A stretch of DNA of 64,000 nucleotides. Origin: Cordylochernes scorpioides (Eukaryota > Arthropoda > Arachnida > Pseudoscorpiones > Chernetidae). The DNA is taken from contig CP092874.1 of assembly GCA_030710605.1 (NCBI GenBank), positions 76,233,783 to 76,297,782 on the forward strand, given 5' to 3'. The notes beneath the pieces are model-generated. The model saw nothing but the letters and a program-made list of their open reading frames with translations. It searched no databases and was not told where the DNA came from. Made by a program: the position numbers and the translations under genes. Every line of letters begins with the position of its first letter. Position 1 is the stretch's first letter. Below are positions 1 to 11,159 of the stretch, one piece after another.

Positions 1-159
1 ATTAAAGATGGCTTAAGATGGTTTAAAGATGCCCATAGAATTTAAAATATAGACGGGAACGTGTTTGATAAACAGATTTGATAGAACAACAATTAAAATC
101 GATGTCTTAGTTTTAAATGCTAGAGACAGGTTTGGTTATATTGTAGTGAAGTATTTATT

Positions 160-350
160 ATTTTACAAGCATTTATTATTTTACACTAGTATTAACATAG
201 TATCATTTTTTATGTTTATATTTTACTACTCTGTAAACTTTCCTCATTCCTTATCTTTTGTTTTTCATTCATAGTTTGCTCTTGCCTGAAATAAATTGCT
301 GTGTCATCCCGAAGTTGGTCTTCCCTAATTTTTCATGTGGCAATATCTTA
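160..350 (+). repeat. Dispersed LTR-like repeat R1
   Basis: An AT-rich repeat with an AATAAA-type signal (gaaataaattgctgtg) that recurs at about 28380-28565, 57965-58150 (inside a MITE) and, more diverged and inverted, 61487-61640. The copies share the stretches atgtttatattttactactc and cttgcctgaaataaattg. Four copies with a polyadenylation-like signal fit a small solo LTR or a non-autonomous element. I could not fix its termini, so the class is open. Confidence 0.5.
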
Positions 351-594
351 AAATGAAAAACTACTTTGATATAAGTTTCCAATTATATTAGAACACGGTA
401 TTATGAAAATTAAGTTGGAATTATTTTCAAAATAAATATTAATGTGTGGAAACACGCGCTATCTCTTGATCTCGTAAATAACCTTTAAATAAACAACATC
501 ATTCTGGAAATGGTCAACAATCCGTACGTCGCTATTCATTTTACAGGCAAAGGTATATTTGGATGTATTCATAAATTGAAATAAATAAAGTTTA

Positions 595-846
595 ATGAAT
601 ATGTATTCCGGTAGATATACGGCGCAATGGTTATCTATATCGTTTGCTGGACATGTGTTGCGCGTATCAGCAGGAGAGACATTGCTGACAGTGTTAGAGG
701 GAAAGCTCCAGGGGAAGAAGAGATCGAGGGGAAGGAGACAACGGGGATACACAGACGATCTAAAACAATGGACTGGACGACACACCTACGACATGAAGAG
801 GATGGCGGAGGAAGTATGGAGAGACCATGTGGCCCACCCTCAGTAG
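595..846 (+). pseudogene. LINE reverse-transcriptase ORF, C-terminal tail fragment
   Basis: The translation carries FAGHVLRVSAGETLLTVLEG and a basic stretch GKKRSRGRRQRGYTDDLKQW. This is the region just before the stop of many non-LTR retrotransposon ORF2 proteins (the GHVMR...GKRGRGR...W tail). No RT core precedes it, so it is a severely 5'-truncated copy. The same fragment occurs at 28807-29052, and a longer one at 63105-63453 that adds the upstream helix DRVTNNQVLDRMG. An RTE/CR1-like clade is possible but not assignable. Confidence 0.7.
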
Positions 847-1159
847 AGGAAGGCATTGAAGGAAGGAAGGTTATCTATAGGATATATTCGAATATAAGAA
901 AATCGACTGAATCTGCAAAAAAAAAAACCATACAAATTCTGTTTTTTTGAGAACAAATGTATTCAGGAAAAGAATAACAAGATGGCACAGAATTATACCA
1001 AAGCCATCTATTCTATACAACGTTGATTTGCATATTGGATGTCATCATTTTTAAATCTTACAAAAATATATGGAATTGCTGTTAGCACTAGACATTCCTA
1101 TAAAACATATGTAAAAATATAGGAGGGTCCCTTGCTAATAGCATTTCGTTATATTTATC

Positions 1160-1515
1160 TTCATTCTTATCTCTATTCAATCATATTAGGGTATCAAGCT
1201 TGTAGAGCTTGAGACTTGACAACCATCATGACTGGGTGAAGTAGAATGCGTCTGCCTTTGTCATTAAGACTGGGAGCACTAGTCAGTGGCAGGCCGACTT
1301 AGCTCCAAAAGAAATGGCCGCCTCTGACATGAGGAACAGACGCCATGTGCAGCCACTCCTAACAATGGAGTACAGACGCTGCTCATCCTGTATCCTTGGA
1401 TAAGGATCCCTTACACGGTACTATCAACCGATAAGCTGAGCCTAGGTTTTTTAGTTAGTTTGTTGCTGCTCCCCCTCCTCCTTTTTCATCCGGGCTTGGG
1501 ACCGGCAAAGGCGGA
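1160..1515 (+). repeat. GC-richer dispersed repeat R2
   Basis: A roughly 300-bp sequence of balanced base composition starting near tcaatcatattagggtatca and ending in a pyrimidine-rich stretch (ctccccctcctcctttttca). It recurs at 2825-3130 and 29365-29735. No coding potential or tRNA-like boxes were found. It could be an untranslated end of a LINE, since LINE fragments lie nearby. Family unknown. Confidence 0.55.
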
Positions 1516-2506
1516 GTTAGTCATTATATTATTGTGTGTTTATTAAAGCTTTGAAGGCCGTTCATAAAACTCGCAAAATGAAAACTACATTTAAAATTCA
1601 ACCTCGATTGTCAAAGTGCTAAATTCATACTCTACCTCTTTAAAACGTCTTGAATTTCTTTTCTTTATTTTGAATTTTTATGTGAAATAAAGAACATATG
1701 TAAATTCAGAAAAGATTTTATCATAGTCAAAGTGAGCGTCTGCATATATTATCACAGAATAATCTGTGGTGGCTTACTCGGTAAATCATCATCAATGTCA
1801 TCATCCTGATGCATTCAGAAAGTCAGCGTTTTACTTGTAAATAGTTTGTTTATATTATAAAATAAATAAAACTTCCAGGGCTAAGTTTCTTGTTCAACTT
1901 TTTATTTTCAAGTTTACGGATTTGTCAGTCCTTCAACAAGAGTATCACTTTAATAAATTGATAATAAATACTATTTTTATATACACGTTATTATCTACAT
2001 ATTTTAAATATTCATTATATTGAAAGGGCGATAAAAATATATTACATTCTTTGTGTGTTAAAAACAAATTTTGAAAATAAAAAATGCATGGTGGATGATG
2101 CGTGCTGGTTGAACGATATCTAGAGATTTGTTTATTTATTTATATGTTTGTTTATATATCTCGGTTGTGTTTTAGAGACATCTGATTCAATTTGTAAATA
2201 CTTTTCTTGTTAAAATAAGTTATTTTATGACTACCCGCTCTGGTCTTGTTTATAATACAGCAATGGATCAGTCTACAGTCGTACAGGATGATGTAACAAT
2301 ATAGACGAGGTACTATTGAGGCCGAACATATTATCATGTACGATATGGAGTACTTTTCCTATTTTTAAAAAAATCATAAAAACAATGTATTTTCTTGATC
2401 CTCTCTGCGCATAGCACATGGATTCGAAAGATATGTGAATATGCCACAATACAAGCAGCTTTATCAATCTTTTCTGTATGCTCATGTGTAGCGTACATGT
2501 ATATAT
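1516..2506. other. AT-rich stretch without a gene
   Basis: No coding region, RNA gene or complete element recognised. It contains at about 1862-1892 the motif aataaaacttccagggctaag, variants of which appear at foldback arms near 20589, 54717 and 57522. It is probably PLE/foldback debris. Confidence 0.5.
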
Positions 2507-2581
2507 AAGATTGTCCCAAAAGTTCGTAAACATATTATGATTTATATTTTGCAGGTGTTTACGAACTTTTGAGACAACCTT
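2507..2581. mobile_element. Mini mariner-like MITE
   Basis: A 75-bp sequence that is almost entirely inverted repeat: aagattgtcccaaaagttcg at the left and the complement cgaacttttgagacaacctt at the right. Ends of the form aaggttgtcccaaaag are typical of mariner elements. There is room only for the two ends. A sister copy lies at 2699-2773; copy-2 counterparts are at about 30725-30800 and, truncated, 30919-30970. Confidence 0.6.
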
Positions 2582-2698
2582 GGTAATATTGGTAACCTTG
2601 GTGATATTATAACAGAATTATTATAGAAGAATGATTTAATCTCTAATGTTCTATATCAAGGGTGGCCAATCAGCAGGGGGTTCAAGTTTCAGAATTAC

Positions 2699-2773
2699 AA
2701 GGTTGTCCCAAAAGTTTACAAAAACTTGCAAAATATAAATCATAATATGTTCACGAACTTTTAGGACAACCTT
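2699..2773. mobile_element. Mini mariner-like MITE, second copy
   Basis: Same family as 2507-2581, starting aaggttgtcccaaaagttta and ending with the complementary gaacttttaggacaacctt. In copy 2 the equivalent element is cut off near 30970, where about 0.7 kb present here is missing. Confidence 0.6.
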
Positions 2774-2824
2774 TTAGCATCCTTCCGTATAGAAAACTGT
2801 TAAAATCCTAGTAAAAATTTGATC

Positions 2825-3130
2825 TTCTTCTTTCTTATTTCCACTCAATCATATTAGGGTATCAAGGAGACAACCATCATGACTGGGTGAAGTAGAATGC
2901 GTCTGCCTTTGTCATTAAGACTAGGAGCACTACTCAGTGGCAAGCCGACTTAGCTTCAAAAGAAACGGCTGCCTCTGACATGAGGAACAGACACCATGTG
3001 CACCTGCTCCTAACATGGAGTACAGACGCTGTATCCCTGGATCATGAGCCCTCACAGGGTACTATCAGCCGGGCCAGCTGAGCCCAGATTTTTTAGAGAC
3101 CTTGTTACTGCTCCCCCTCCTCTTTTTTCA
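2825..3130 (+). repeat. Dispersed repeat R2, second copy in the block
   Basis: A direct repeat of 1160-1515, lacking the short segment cttgtagagcttgagacttg. It falls inside the stretch deleted from copy 2. Confidence 0.55.
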
Positions 3131-3463
3131 GGAATACCAATGATTTTGAATGGCCTGTGTGTGTCACGCCAGTTTTAGTCTTTTTGTCACGGAGAGTATT
3201 ATTGAAGAAAAATAAGAGTATTTTTAGACTAATTTTAGAGACCTATACCTATATTACTATTGATTAACTACTCTATATTATATTAGAGTTTGAAAGTATA
3301 GAAAACTATCTGAATTTTTATTTTTCAGAGTTGGCCATTCAGTTTCACGATCAGGTGGTGTCCTTTTAGTATATACTACGTGGCGGGCGGGAGAAGCAGC
3401 ACAAGTAAGGGACTGCCCAGTAGGGTGAAGTACGGTGTCGTGAGCCCCGAGCCACTACAGTAA

Positions 3464-3765
3464 CCGTGACGGCCTACAGGGAACTCTGAAATGTGGCTGA
3501 CTAACAGTGCAATGGCACCCCCTTTCCATGGAACAACAAAAACAGAAATTGACGATCCATGCTACTGCGTCCGAGGGAGCCGACCGCCTGCAGTCCGGGG
3601 AACCAGTGGAAAATATGCTACGAGGAACCTGAACATCTTACAATTAAACTTAAATGGAACTCAGAAGAAAATGGGAGAGCTGAATAGACTGTAGCATGTC
3701 TCCAGGAAACCAAGCTTTTATGGACAAGACATCACCACCATCCTGATATTTTTATTCTTCTATAC
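3464..3765 (+). pseudogene. LINE ORF2 N-terminal (endonuclease start) fragment
   Basis: The reading frame from 3491 contains RNLNILQLNLNGTQKKMGEL, the first beta-strand and N residue of an APE-type endonuclease (ILQxNxNG) found at the start of LINE ORF2. A stop follows at about 3692; frame-shifted continuation shows LQETK-like residues, also typical of this domain. Downstream domains are absent. The copy-2 equivalent is at 30975-31255. Confidence 0.6.
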
Positions 3766-3797
3766 TTTTGAACTCTGCTTTAAAATAGTATACAGAG

Positions 3798-4066
3798 TAG
3801 TTAAGCTATAGTATATACTAAAAGTACACCTCCTAATCGTGCCACTGACCATCTCTGGAAGCTAAAAATGAACAGATAGTTACAACAAATTACAAAACGT
3901 TGCAACTCTTTTTATTTACTTGATTAAAGGACGCTTTCGGGCAAGTCCTTCTTCAGCAACTAAAACGTATGGAACAGATAGTTGATATATTTTCCGATAG
4001 ATGGCAATGTACCATAAAAAAATTCAGTTGCACGATCAGGAGATGTCCTTATATATAGTATATATA
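3798..4066. mobile_element. Foldback/MITE family FB3 with nested PLE terminal fragment
   Basis: Imperfect inverted repeats bound this segment: left tcctaatcgtgccactgacc, right cagttgcacgatcaggagat. The same ends occur, better preserved, at 60213-60466, and a single end lies near 3347-3375. Inside is a short PLE-type sequence with a hammerhead motif (3926-3962). The stretch aaattacaaaac at 3887-3898 is the empty target of a foldback inserted in copy 2. Confidence 0.5.
3926..3962 (-). ncRNA. Hammerhead-like motif (PLE type)
   Basis: On the minus strand CTGAAGA (3956-3950) is followed by a short GG...CC helix-II candidate, GAAA (3938-3935) and GCGTC. This has the order of a minimal hammerhead (CUGANGA, helix II, GAAA, short helix III, UH cleavage site). 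Helix II is only about two pairs and helix I pairs poorly, so activity is doubtful. It is repeated in copy 2 at about 31867-31905. PLE terminal repeats are known to carry such ribozymes. Confidence 0.4.
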
Positions 4067-4074
4067 CTCTATAC

Positions 4075-6486
4075 CAAGCATGTCAAACTCGCGGCCCGCG
4101 GGCCTCATGCGGCCCACAACGAATAAATTTGCGGCCCACCAGACAATATATTTTAATAATTTTTTTTTATAAATTTAAATGTAATTATACCTAATTTATT
4201 TATTAATAACGAACCACTGGTCGCCATACATAAGTCGTAAGTTTTGATAATATTATACCTACATACATAACGTATGTACATCGCCATAAGTATTGTGTGC
4301 CTTAAGTTTAAAGAAAATATTCTTTCGGAGTACTAGAAAAAAAAATTATTTTTAAGTTACGTTCAATAATTTGTGCAGTTATTCTGTTTGTGTGTGTCTG
4401 GTAAGTTAAAAAATATTAATTTTTTAAAAAATTTTAAAATATTAATTAAAACGTTTTATTATTTTGTGTTAGCGATTACTATTTTTTTTTTCAGACCTTT
4501 GTATTCAATATGTCTTCATCAAAACCAAGTGGCAGTAAAATAAACGAAAAATTGCTGACGAACATAGGAATTTTCAAGAAAAGTGGGAATTAGAGTATTT
4601 TTGCTCTGAAGTAAAAGATAAAATCATCTGCTTGATATGTAATAATGCTATTAGTGTACCAAAATTATATAACATTAAACGTCATTATGAACAACATAAA
4701 TCAAAATATGATACCTACAAAGGTTTAATGAGACAAGAAAAGTTAAAAGAGTTCAAGTTGGGAATGAAAAAACAACAGTTTATGTTTACTAAAGTATCAC
4801 AAGAGAGTGAAGCGGCGGTGCATGCAAGCTACGTTTTATCGGAGATGATAGCTAAACACTCAAAACCTTTTACTGAAGGTGATTTCATCAAGGAATGTTT
4901 AATTAAAGCTGCAGAAATTGTTTGTCCTGGAAGTGTGAAGACGTTTCAAGCAATATATTTGTCTCGAAATACCGTTGTGGAAAGAGTTACTGATATGGCC
5001 AGAAATTTAAATGATCAGATAAAAGAAAAATCATCTTGTTTCGAAGCATTTTCCATTGCCTGTGATGAGAGTACGGACATTGGGGGCGTAGCTCAGTTAG
5101 CTGTTTTTTTTTTTTTTCGAGCTTGCGACACGGATTTCAACATTTTTGAGGAATTATTGGAACTAGTACCGATGCATGGCACTACTACAGGAGAAGATAT
5201 ATTTAATTGCGTTTATGATCTTCTTCAAAAATACAATTTACCTCAATCAAAATTGACTTCTGTAGCAACAGATGGAGCTCCTTCAATGACTGGAAAAACC
5301 AACGGTTTCGTAGCATTACTGCGAAAAAAACTAAATGAAATTTCTGATGGTTCCAATATTCATCATACGCATTGCATTATACATCAGGAAGTATTATGTA
5401 CGAAGGTAATAAAAATGGAAAATGTGTTGACACCTATCAAAAAATTCATCAATTTCATAAGATCTCGAGGTTTAAATCAGCGACAGTTCTCTCTGTTCTT
5501 AACTGAATTAGAAAGCGAATATTCAGGTTTATCATACTATACCGAGGTACGTTGGCTATCATGCTCCAAGGTTCTCAAACAATTCTGGGACTAGAAAGAA
5601 GAAATATGTCAGTTTTTATTAACCAAGAATCAAGACATTACTTTGTTTTCTGATCAAGTATGGTTGCAAGATTTTTCCTTCATGGTTGACATAACAAAAC
5701 ACTTGTCGGATTTAAATTTGAAACTGCAAGGAAAGGATCAGATCATGTGTGACCAAGTTAATGCATTCAAATGTAAGCTAGTTCTTTGGGAAAAGCAGTT
5801 TAAAAACGAAGATTTAATGCACTTTCCGACATGCAACATGTACAAATCAAGTTTAGGTGAAACTGCATCGTATCAAAAATATGCGGAAAAAAATTTTAAG
5901 TCTTAGAAATGAATTTGAAACAAGGTTTTCTGATTTCAAATCTTTGGAAGGCAAGTTTACTTTGTTTTCTTCGATTTTCTCGATAAATATAGAATCAGTA
6001 CCTAATCATATGCAAATGGAGGTAATAGATATCCAGTGCGATTCAGATTTAAAGGCAAAATTCATTGAAGTTGACGTTTCTGAATTTTACAAATATTTGC
6101 CAGCCAGATTTGAAAACACTCGAAAATTAGCATATGAAATTATGCCCATGTTTGGAAGTACTTATCGGTGCGAGCAGTTATTTTAATTTATGAAAGGAAA
6201 TAAGTCTCCAATCAGATCGAGAATTACTGACGTTCACCTTGGGTCAGTTTTAAAACTAATCACTGCGAACAAGATTTCCCCCGAAGTAGGAAAGATGGTA
6301 GCAGAAAAGAGATGCCAAATATCAGGGAGAAAATATTAACTTTACTTTCTTTTTTTAGTATTTTTTAAAATAAACCTACATAAATGTTACTATAAAATTT
6401 AATTACTTGTTTTCTTTTTTTGCGGCCCACATAATCTTATTACTTTTTTATTTGGCCCATGTTAGGATTTGAGTTTGACATGCTTG
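4075..6486 (+). mobile_element. hAT-family DNA transposon, full length but dead
   Basis: Terminal inverted repeats are caagcatgtcaaactc (from 4075) and its complement gagtttgacatgcttg (ending 6486). A perfect 8-bp TSD, ctctatac, lies at 4067-4074 and 6487-6494; 8 bp is the hAT signature. The subterminal gcggcccgcgggcc is common in Charlie-like hAT elements. Copy 2 has the undisturbed site (a single ctctatac near 32010), so the insertion is specific to copy 1. The 2412-bp element encodes one broken transposase. Confidence 0.93.
4510..6340 (+). pseudogene. hAT transposase (BED finger, ZBED/GTF2IRD2-like), disrupted
   Basis: In order: an N-terminal region beginning at 4510, a BED-type finger (CLICNN...RHYEQHK, about 4629-4700), then transposase core motifs IACDESTDIGG and VATDGAPSMTG (two acidic positions of the hAT catalytic triad) and HCIIHQE. 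The C-terminal part is near 5643-6340, with a KRCQISGRKY tail near the end. Lesions: a frame change before 4600, a nonsense codon at about 5592 in the same frame as the downstream piece, a frameshift in an A-run near 5890 and a stop near 6184. The element cannot make its own enzyme. Confidence 0.88.
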
Positions 6487-6607
6487 CTCTATACTATATA
6501 TTAGTTTTAATCTCTATATATCTATGGAATACTTTTGAATTCAATTTAATATAGAGAGATATAAATAAAACTTTAGAAAAACATGTTAGCGTACAAGAGC
6601 TTCTCAC

Positions 6608-6917
6608 AAAATGTTTTATTATTGTTATTATTCCTAGTACACGTGGTAAAGGCCATGATAATCATGGTCCGTAGTTAAGCGACTGCTTTTACTTAAAGTG
6701 CATCACATGTCTACACATGTGAAAAGCAATTCGAATTTGCACCTTCAAATGTACCAGAGCCCCGCTTAGTTACTTGTACTCGCTGGTGGAGTTGGACTTT
6801 TGCAAGATTCGGGGGCCATTGGAGCACTTTTTTTTTTATTAGAAAAAGGTGACCAATGCGGGATTCGATCCCGGGTCGTAGCATTCGAAAACCAATGATT
6901 TAGACTACCAACCCCAA
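6608..6917 (-). mobile_element. tRNA-derived SINE
   Basis: Read on the minus strand it starts with a tRNA-like head: an A-box-like ggttggtagtctaaatc and a B-box-like gggatcgaatcccgc about 40 bases on, then a unique body and an (AAT)n-like tail (aataataacaataat). This is polymerase III SINE organisation. The copy-2 counterpart is 32126-32447. The tRNA part lacks a cloverleaf that would make a usable tRNA. Confidence 0.72.
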
Positions 6918-6961
6918 AATGTATTTTAAATGTTTATATAGAGAGATAAAGACTAAGAAAA

Positions 6962-7000
6962 CGTCTGAAGAAGAATATTTGACATGAAAGCTTTCGGAAT
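6962..7000 (+). ncRNA. Degenerate PLE hammerhead-like motif
   Basis: CTGAAGA (6965-6971) is followed after 14 bases by GAAA (6986-6989) and GCTTTC; downstream comes an A-rich stretch attattaaagaaacttatt resembling the sequence after the clear hammerhead at 13010 (taataaagaaacttacc). Helix II is weak (AU..AU). The copy-2 counterpart begins near 32486. A relic of a PLE terminus. Confidence 0.35.
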
Positions 7001-7147
7001 TTTAACAAATTATTAAAGAAACTTATTGCGGAGAACTGAGTCATCATTTTAAAAGTGTGTCTTAGAGAAGTATCGAAGTTGCATATATGCAAATGCAGAC
7101 ATTATTCGGTTCGTAAAAAGAGATATAAATGCATATGATTTAATATA

Positions 7148-7675
7148 TTATGATGCATTACCGCGCCATCTGTTATCAAAATTCGAAACTATTATAGACG
7201 CGTATGATTCTTTTTACAAATAAAAAATTTATACTGTCCTTACTGCAATGGAAAAATTAATAGTTTCGAATTTTGATAACAGATGGCGCGCTAATGCATC
7301 ATAATATAATTGCTATAATAAAAGACACAAATTGATATTTGCGGTAGAACGATTGCTCGAAACATATTATATATTTATAATTGTATGTAATTCTGCTGTC
7401 CTCAAAGCTTATGTCCATAGTTCATCTAAAATACCCATTCAAAGAGTCTAGCATCAGTATCACTATAAAAGGACGATCGAAAAATGAAATATAACAGCGG
7501 TATGGTAGATTAAACTGTCGAAGCCGCTGGGAGGGTTCACCACTGATGAGCCAGGCACTCCCATTAATATTTTAATTGCAGTAAGGCAGTAGAAATTGTT
7601 TATTTTTAAAAAGAATCATACGCGTCTATAATAGTTTCGAATTTTGATAACAGATGACGCGCTAATGTATCATAA
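7148..7675. mobile_element. Foldback element FB-A (PLE-LTR-like arrangement)
   Basis: Inverted arms of about 100 bp at 7148-7249 (ttatgatgcattaccgcgcc...) and 7575-7675 (complement, ending gcgctaatgtatcataa). A third partial arm in the right-hand orientation sits at 7261-7304. One inverted plus two direct terminal copies is the arrangement described for Penelope-like elements. The core contains gggttcaccactgatgagcc, shared with families FB-A and FB-B throughout the window. No coding sequence. Confidence 0.7.
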
Positions 7676-7689
7676 TGAATAGTTTTATC

Positions 7690-7752
7690 CTATCTCAGTA
7701 TTTAGCGGGAAGAATGTTGTTTTCGTTTGTTAAGTAAACCGATCTCTCCCGC
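7690..7752 (+). repeat. Fragment of gypsy-type LTR (family LTR-G)
   Basis: About 60 bases match the 5' part of the LTR seen complete at 40092-40601 and 58911-59357 (tttagcgggaagaatgttg..., then ccgatctctcccgc). The rest is missing. Also present in copy 2 at 33338-33401. Confidence 0.65.
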
Positions 7753-8423
7753 TTTAATTTCCTTAATGAATTTCCTCCTGGAAAAATTTCCATCTACATT
7801 TTGGCCATAGATTTGGCCCACCCACTATGCCAGCTAAACACCTCTTTGACAGATTGCGAATATTCCATTGGATCACATGTGGATCTCATGGAATAAAGTC
7901 CGCCCCGGTCTGACGAGGGCCATTAGCCCTTAACCATGGTCTCTAGGTGGACTCTTCTCAGTTTGCCAAAGCTGTGGCTTGTCACCAACCCGAGGCCGCT
8001 AGCTTGCGGCGACGGTCAATAGATGGCGTCTAGTTTTGACGTTCAATAGATTTTCGATTTTAATGACAACATTTTACCCTTTGATAATCGATTTTAAATT
8101 ATTTGTTTCCAATGCTCGATTAAAAAGCGGATATAAATTGTCTTATATAATTATATTAGTTTCAATTAAAATAAAGGCATTTCGATAATTAAAAAAAACA
8201 AAAAAAAAAGATAAAATTATAAAAATATATTTGAAATTTGAAAATATCGTTTTAAAATGAAATTGTTATCAAAGTGTAAAATGCCTTAAAACTGCAAAAC
8301 CTATATACGGACAAAAATAAAATATTTCTTTATTAGAATCAAAAATGTGCTTATATTGAAATCAAAAATGTGCTTTTTATATTAAAAATAACTATAACAA
8401 AACACAGTAATAAAATATACTAA
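7753..8423. other. No gene; flank of the copia insertion
   Basis: Contains a GC-balanced patch (about 7870-8040) with no recognised identity, then AT-rich sequence. The copia TSD tttaa is at 8424-8428. Confidence 0.5.
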
Positions 8424-8485
8424 TTTAATGTTGAAAAAAAAAAGAAAGAAAATGTTTTAAATAGTAAATCAATGATCTTGAAATA

Positions 8486-10840
8486 CACCTATCCCCCGAT
8501 TTACACGGTACTTGTTTTACACATTTTCGCTTTTACACGGTTTTCCAAATACGTTTTTTTTTTATCGCGGGAAAAAATGCGGGAAATTTTGAAGGGAAAT
8601 GATGGCAATTTACTAAATAGGTTTAATTAAAAGAAAAAATTAAAACATTTTAATTTGAATAAAAATTATAATATAAAATATATATTTTTTAAATAAAAGT
8701 TTTTGATTTTCCCTCCAAAATTTCCCGCATTTTTTCCTCTGAATTTTACTTTAATCACAGCCAAATTAACATAAATTAAAAATATATATATAGGCTTACA
8801 ATGAAGAAACAAGTTAAAAGAAAAGTTATTTCTTTAGAAACTAAAATCGAAATTTTGGATCGCTTACGAAAGGGAGATAGAGTAGTAGATGTTGCAAAAT
8901 CATATAGCATGTGAACGAAGCTACAATATGAACTATTAGAACAAATGAAAACACAATTAGAAAGAGTGTTGCAGCTGGCAATACAATGAGTATGGGCACA
9001 ACATCATACACCAGAAATATCGCAATGGGAAAAATGGAGCAAGCGTTAATGCTTTGGATAGAAGATCAAACACAAAAAAAGAGTACCCATTGATACGGGC
9101 GCTATAACAAATAAAGCATTACGAATTTACGAAAAAATTGTAGAGCAATTGCCATCTTCTTCTTCAACTGAAAAGAAGCCAAATTTTTTGGCAAGTCATG
9201 GCTGGTTTGAAAGATTTAAAATAAGACATTCTTTACACAGCTTAAAATTAAAAGGTGAACTGGCTTCTGGCGACGTAGATGCAGCCCAAGAATACCCAGC
9301 AAATTTTTCAGAAATTATTAATGACAATTCATACACCCCTGATCAGGTTTTCAATACTGATGAGTCAGGGTTATTCTGGGAAAAAATGCCTGAAAGGACT
9401 TATGTCTCAAAATTTTATAAATCGGCTAGTGGTCATAAAGCAGCAAAAGATCGCATGACAATTCTTTTCTGTAGCAATGCTTCAGGAGATTATATTATGA
9501 AAAATTAGTGATTAACAAATAAAAAATGCCCCGTGCCCCTTTAAAGGAGTAAACATCAATAATCTTCCCGTTTATTGGAGGGCTAATAAGAAAGCGTGGG
9601 TTACTGCTGCAATGTTTACTGAATGGTTTCATGAATGTTTTATCCCAGATGCCAAAAAATATTTAAGTTCAAAGGGATTGCCTTTTAAAGTGCTTTTGTT
9701 ATTTGACAATGCGCCGGATCACCAACAAGATCTAGAATATGAGAACGTAAAAGTAACATTTTTACCAAAAAATACAACTTCATTATTACAACCATTGGAC
9801 CAAGGCATAATTTCTACTTTTAAAGCTTCGTACATAAAACGAGCCTTTACATATATTTTGGAACAAATGGAGAACAATGAATCTTTAACAGTTATTAGTG
9901 CTTGGAAACATTTTACAATGTTAGACTGTGCGAAGCATATCGCCTTATCATACACTGCGATTAAGCAAACAACGCTCAATAGCTGTTGGAAAAAATTGTG
10001 GCCAAATGTAGTCAAAAATGAACATTCCATTTCAACGTTAAATGAATATTCGCAGATAGTACAGATGGCGCATTCATTGGGCGGAGAAGGTTTTGATGAT
10101 TTTACTGATGGTGATATCGCAGAGTTAATGGCTGATAAAGAACTAAGTGAGGATGATTTAGTTAACTTAGTTTGCGAAAGTGAGTCTGACAAATCTGATG
10201 AAGAGGAATTAGTACCAGTAACAATTACTGCTAAAGTCATCCGCGAAGGATTCGCATTGGGAAGAAAGCTGGGTAATCATTTTATGCAAAATGACACAAA
10301 CGTTGAAAGGGCTTTACGATTCCAACGTGACATAAATCGCTGCTTGGCTCAATATGAAGAAGTTTACAAAGATCTTACAAAAAAAAAATCGAAGCAATTG
10401 TTAATAACCGATTTTATTACCATCTCTCATAATGTAAATATTTCTGCTTCAAACATCGAATCGGCACAAATAACTTCGAGTGATGAAAGGAAATTCGAAC
10501 CTTCGATTCCGAAAAAAAGAATGAGAGTAATTTCTGACAGTGATGAAGGATAATAAAACACCTTTGGTTTTATTTTTTGTTCTTCTGTTTATGTATGTAT
10601 TGTATTTATATTAAAAAACAGTGTTTCCGTAATATATTACATATTTTAACCTGTCAATGCATTTTATTTTTATTTCTGTGTACACCTAAAAATATTTTTA
10701 AAATCACAACTGTTAAATAGCAAAATTATGCATTTTCTGCAAGCTTTTCGATTTACACGGTTTTGACTTTAAATTTTTAAATTTTCTATTTACACGTTTT
10801 TCTCAGGAACGTATCTACGGTGTAAATCGGGGGATAGGTG
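8486..10840 (+). mobile_element. pogo/Tigger-type DNA transposon
   Basis: Terminal inverted repeats cacctatcccccgatttaca (from 8486) and the complement ending ggataggtg at 10840, flanked by a TA duplication (8484-8485 and 10841-10842). TA targeting and the transposase class agree with pogo/Tigger. Removing the element with one TA restores the copia LTR sequence exactly as read in the 3' LTR of copy 2 (gaaatacttttggactg). Copy 2 has the same insertion at 34134-36513, so it predates the split of the two copies. Confidence 0.95.
8801..10553 (+). pseudogene. Tigger transposase (DDE, CENP-B/jerky-like), disrupted
   Basis: Starts with a helix-turn-helix part (ISLETKIEILDRLRKGD, broken by a stop at about 8911), then a CENP-B-type DNA-binding region (GWFERFKIRH, 9149 onward). 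The DDE core shows FNTDESGLFW (first D), LLLFDNAPDH (second D) and the TTSLLQPLDQGIISTFK block around the third acidic residue. The C-terminal acidic tail ends SDSDEG. Breaks: the early stop, a frame loss near 9090 and a deletion/frameshift near 9508-9545 splitting the core. The piece 9612-10553 is still 313 codons open. Confidence 0.92.
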
Positions 10841-11085
10841 TACTTTTGGACTGACAACACTGTAATATAAAAATGAGAACAAAGAGTGTTGGTTTTGTTT
10901 ACATATTTAGTAAGTTTCATTGTTAATTGTTTTTTTTTTCTCTCTCTCTCTTTGAAAATAATATATTTAAATATTTAAAATACTTTCATAAAAGGTAAAA
11001 TCGCCTAATTCTTTGAAACCACTTCAGCTGTAAGTAAACTTGTTATTTGTTGTTTCATAGTCTGAACCATAAAAGATTCCCAACA

Positions 11086-11101
11086 TGGTAGCAGAGCGTG
11101 G
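11086..11101 (+). other. copia primer-binding site
   Basis: Directly after the LTR end lies tggtagcagag, complementary to the 3' end of metazoan initiator-methionine tRNA (...CUCUGCUACCA), the usual primer of copia elements. The same sequence follows the copy-2 LTR at 36764. Confidence 0.8.
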
Positions 11102-11159
11102 TTTTTGAATCGCGGTAAAATATATATAAAATATAGGATAAAATATAAATAAGACAAAA

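Larger units (their letters stand above)
8429..11085 (+). repeat. copia 5' LTR, split by Tigger
   Basis: LTR parts 8429-8485 and 10841-11085 flank the Tigger element; joined they total about 300 bp, like the intact 3' LTR (18048-18350). They include a TC microsatellite and end at gattcccaaca. Confidence 0.93.

Noticed and set aside
6840-6917. Stand-alone tRNA gene
   Set aside because: Only A- and B-box-like segments are recognisable; the head is fused to a SINE body with an AAT tail and lacks a full cloverleaf.
9719-10240. 173-codon minus-strand frame within Tigger (repeated at 35393-35914)
   Set aside because: Antisense to the transposase C-terminal half; a shadow.
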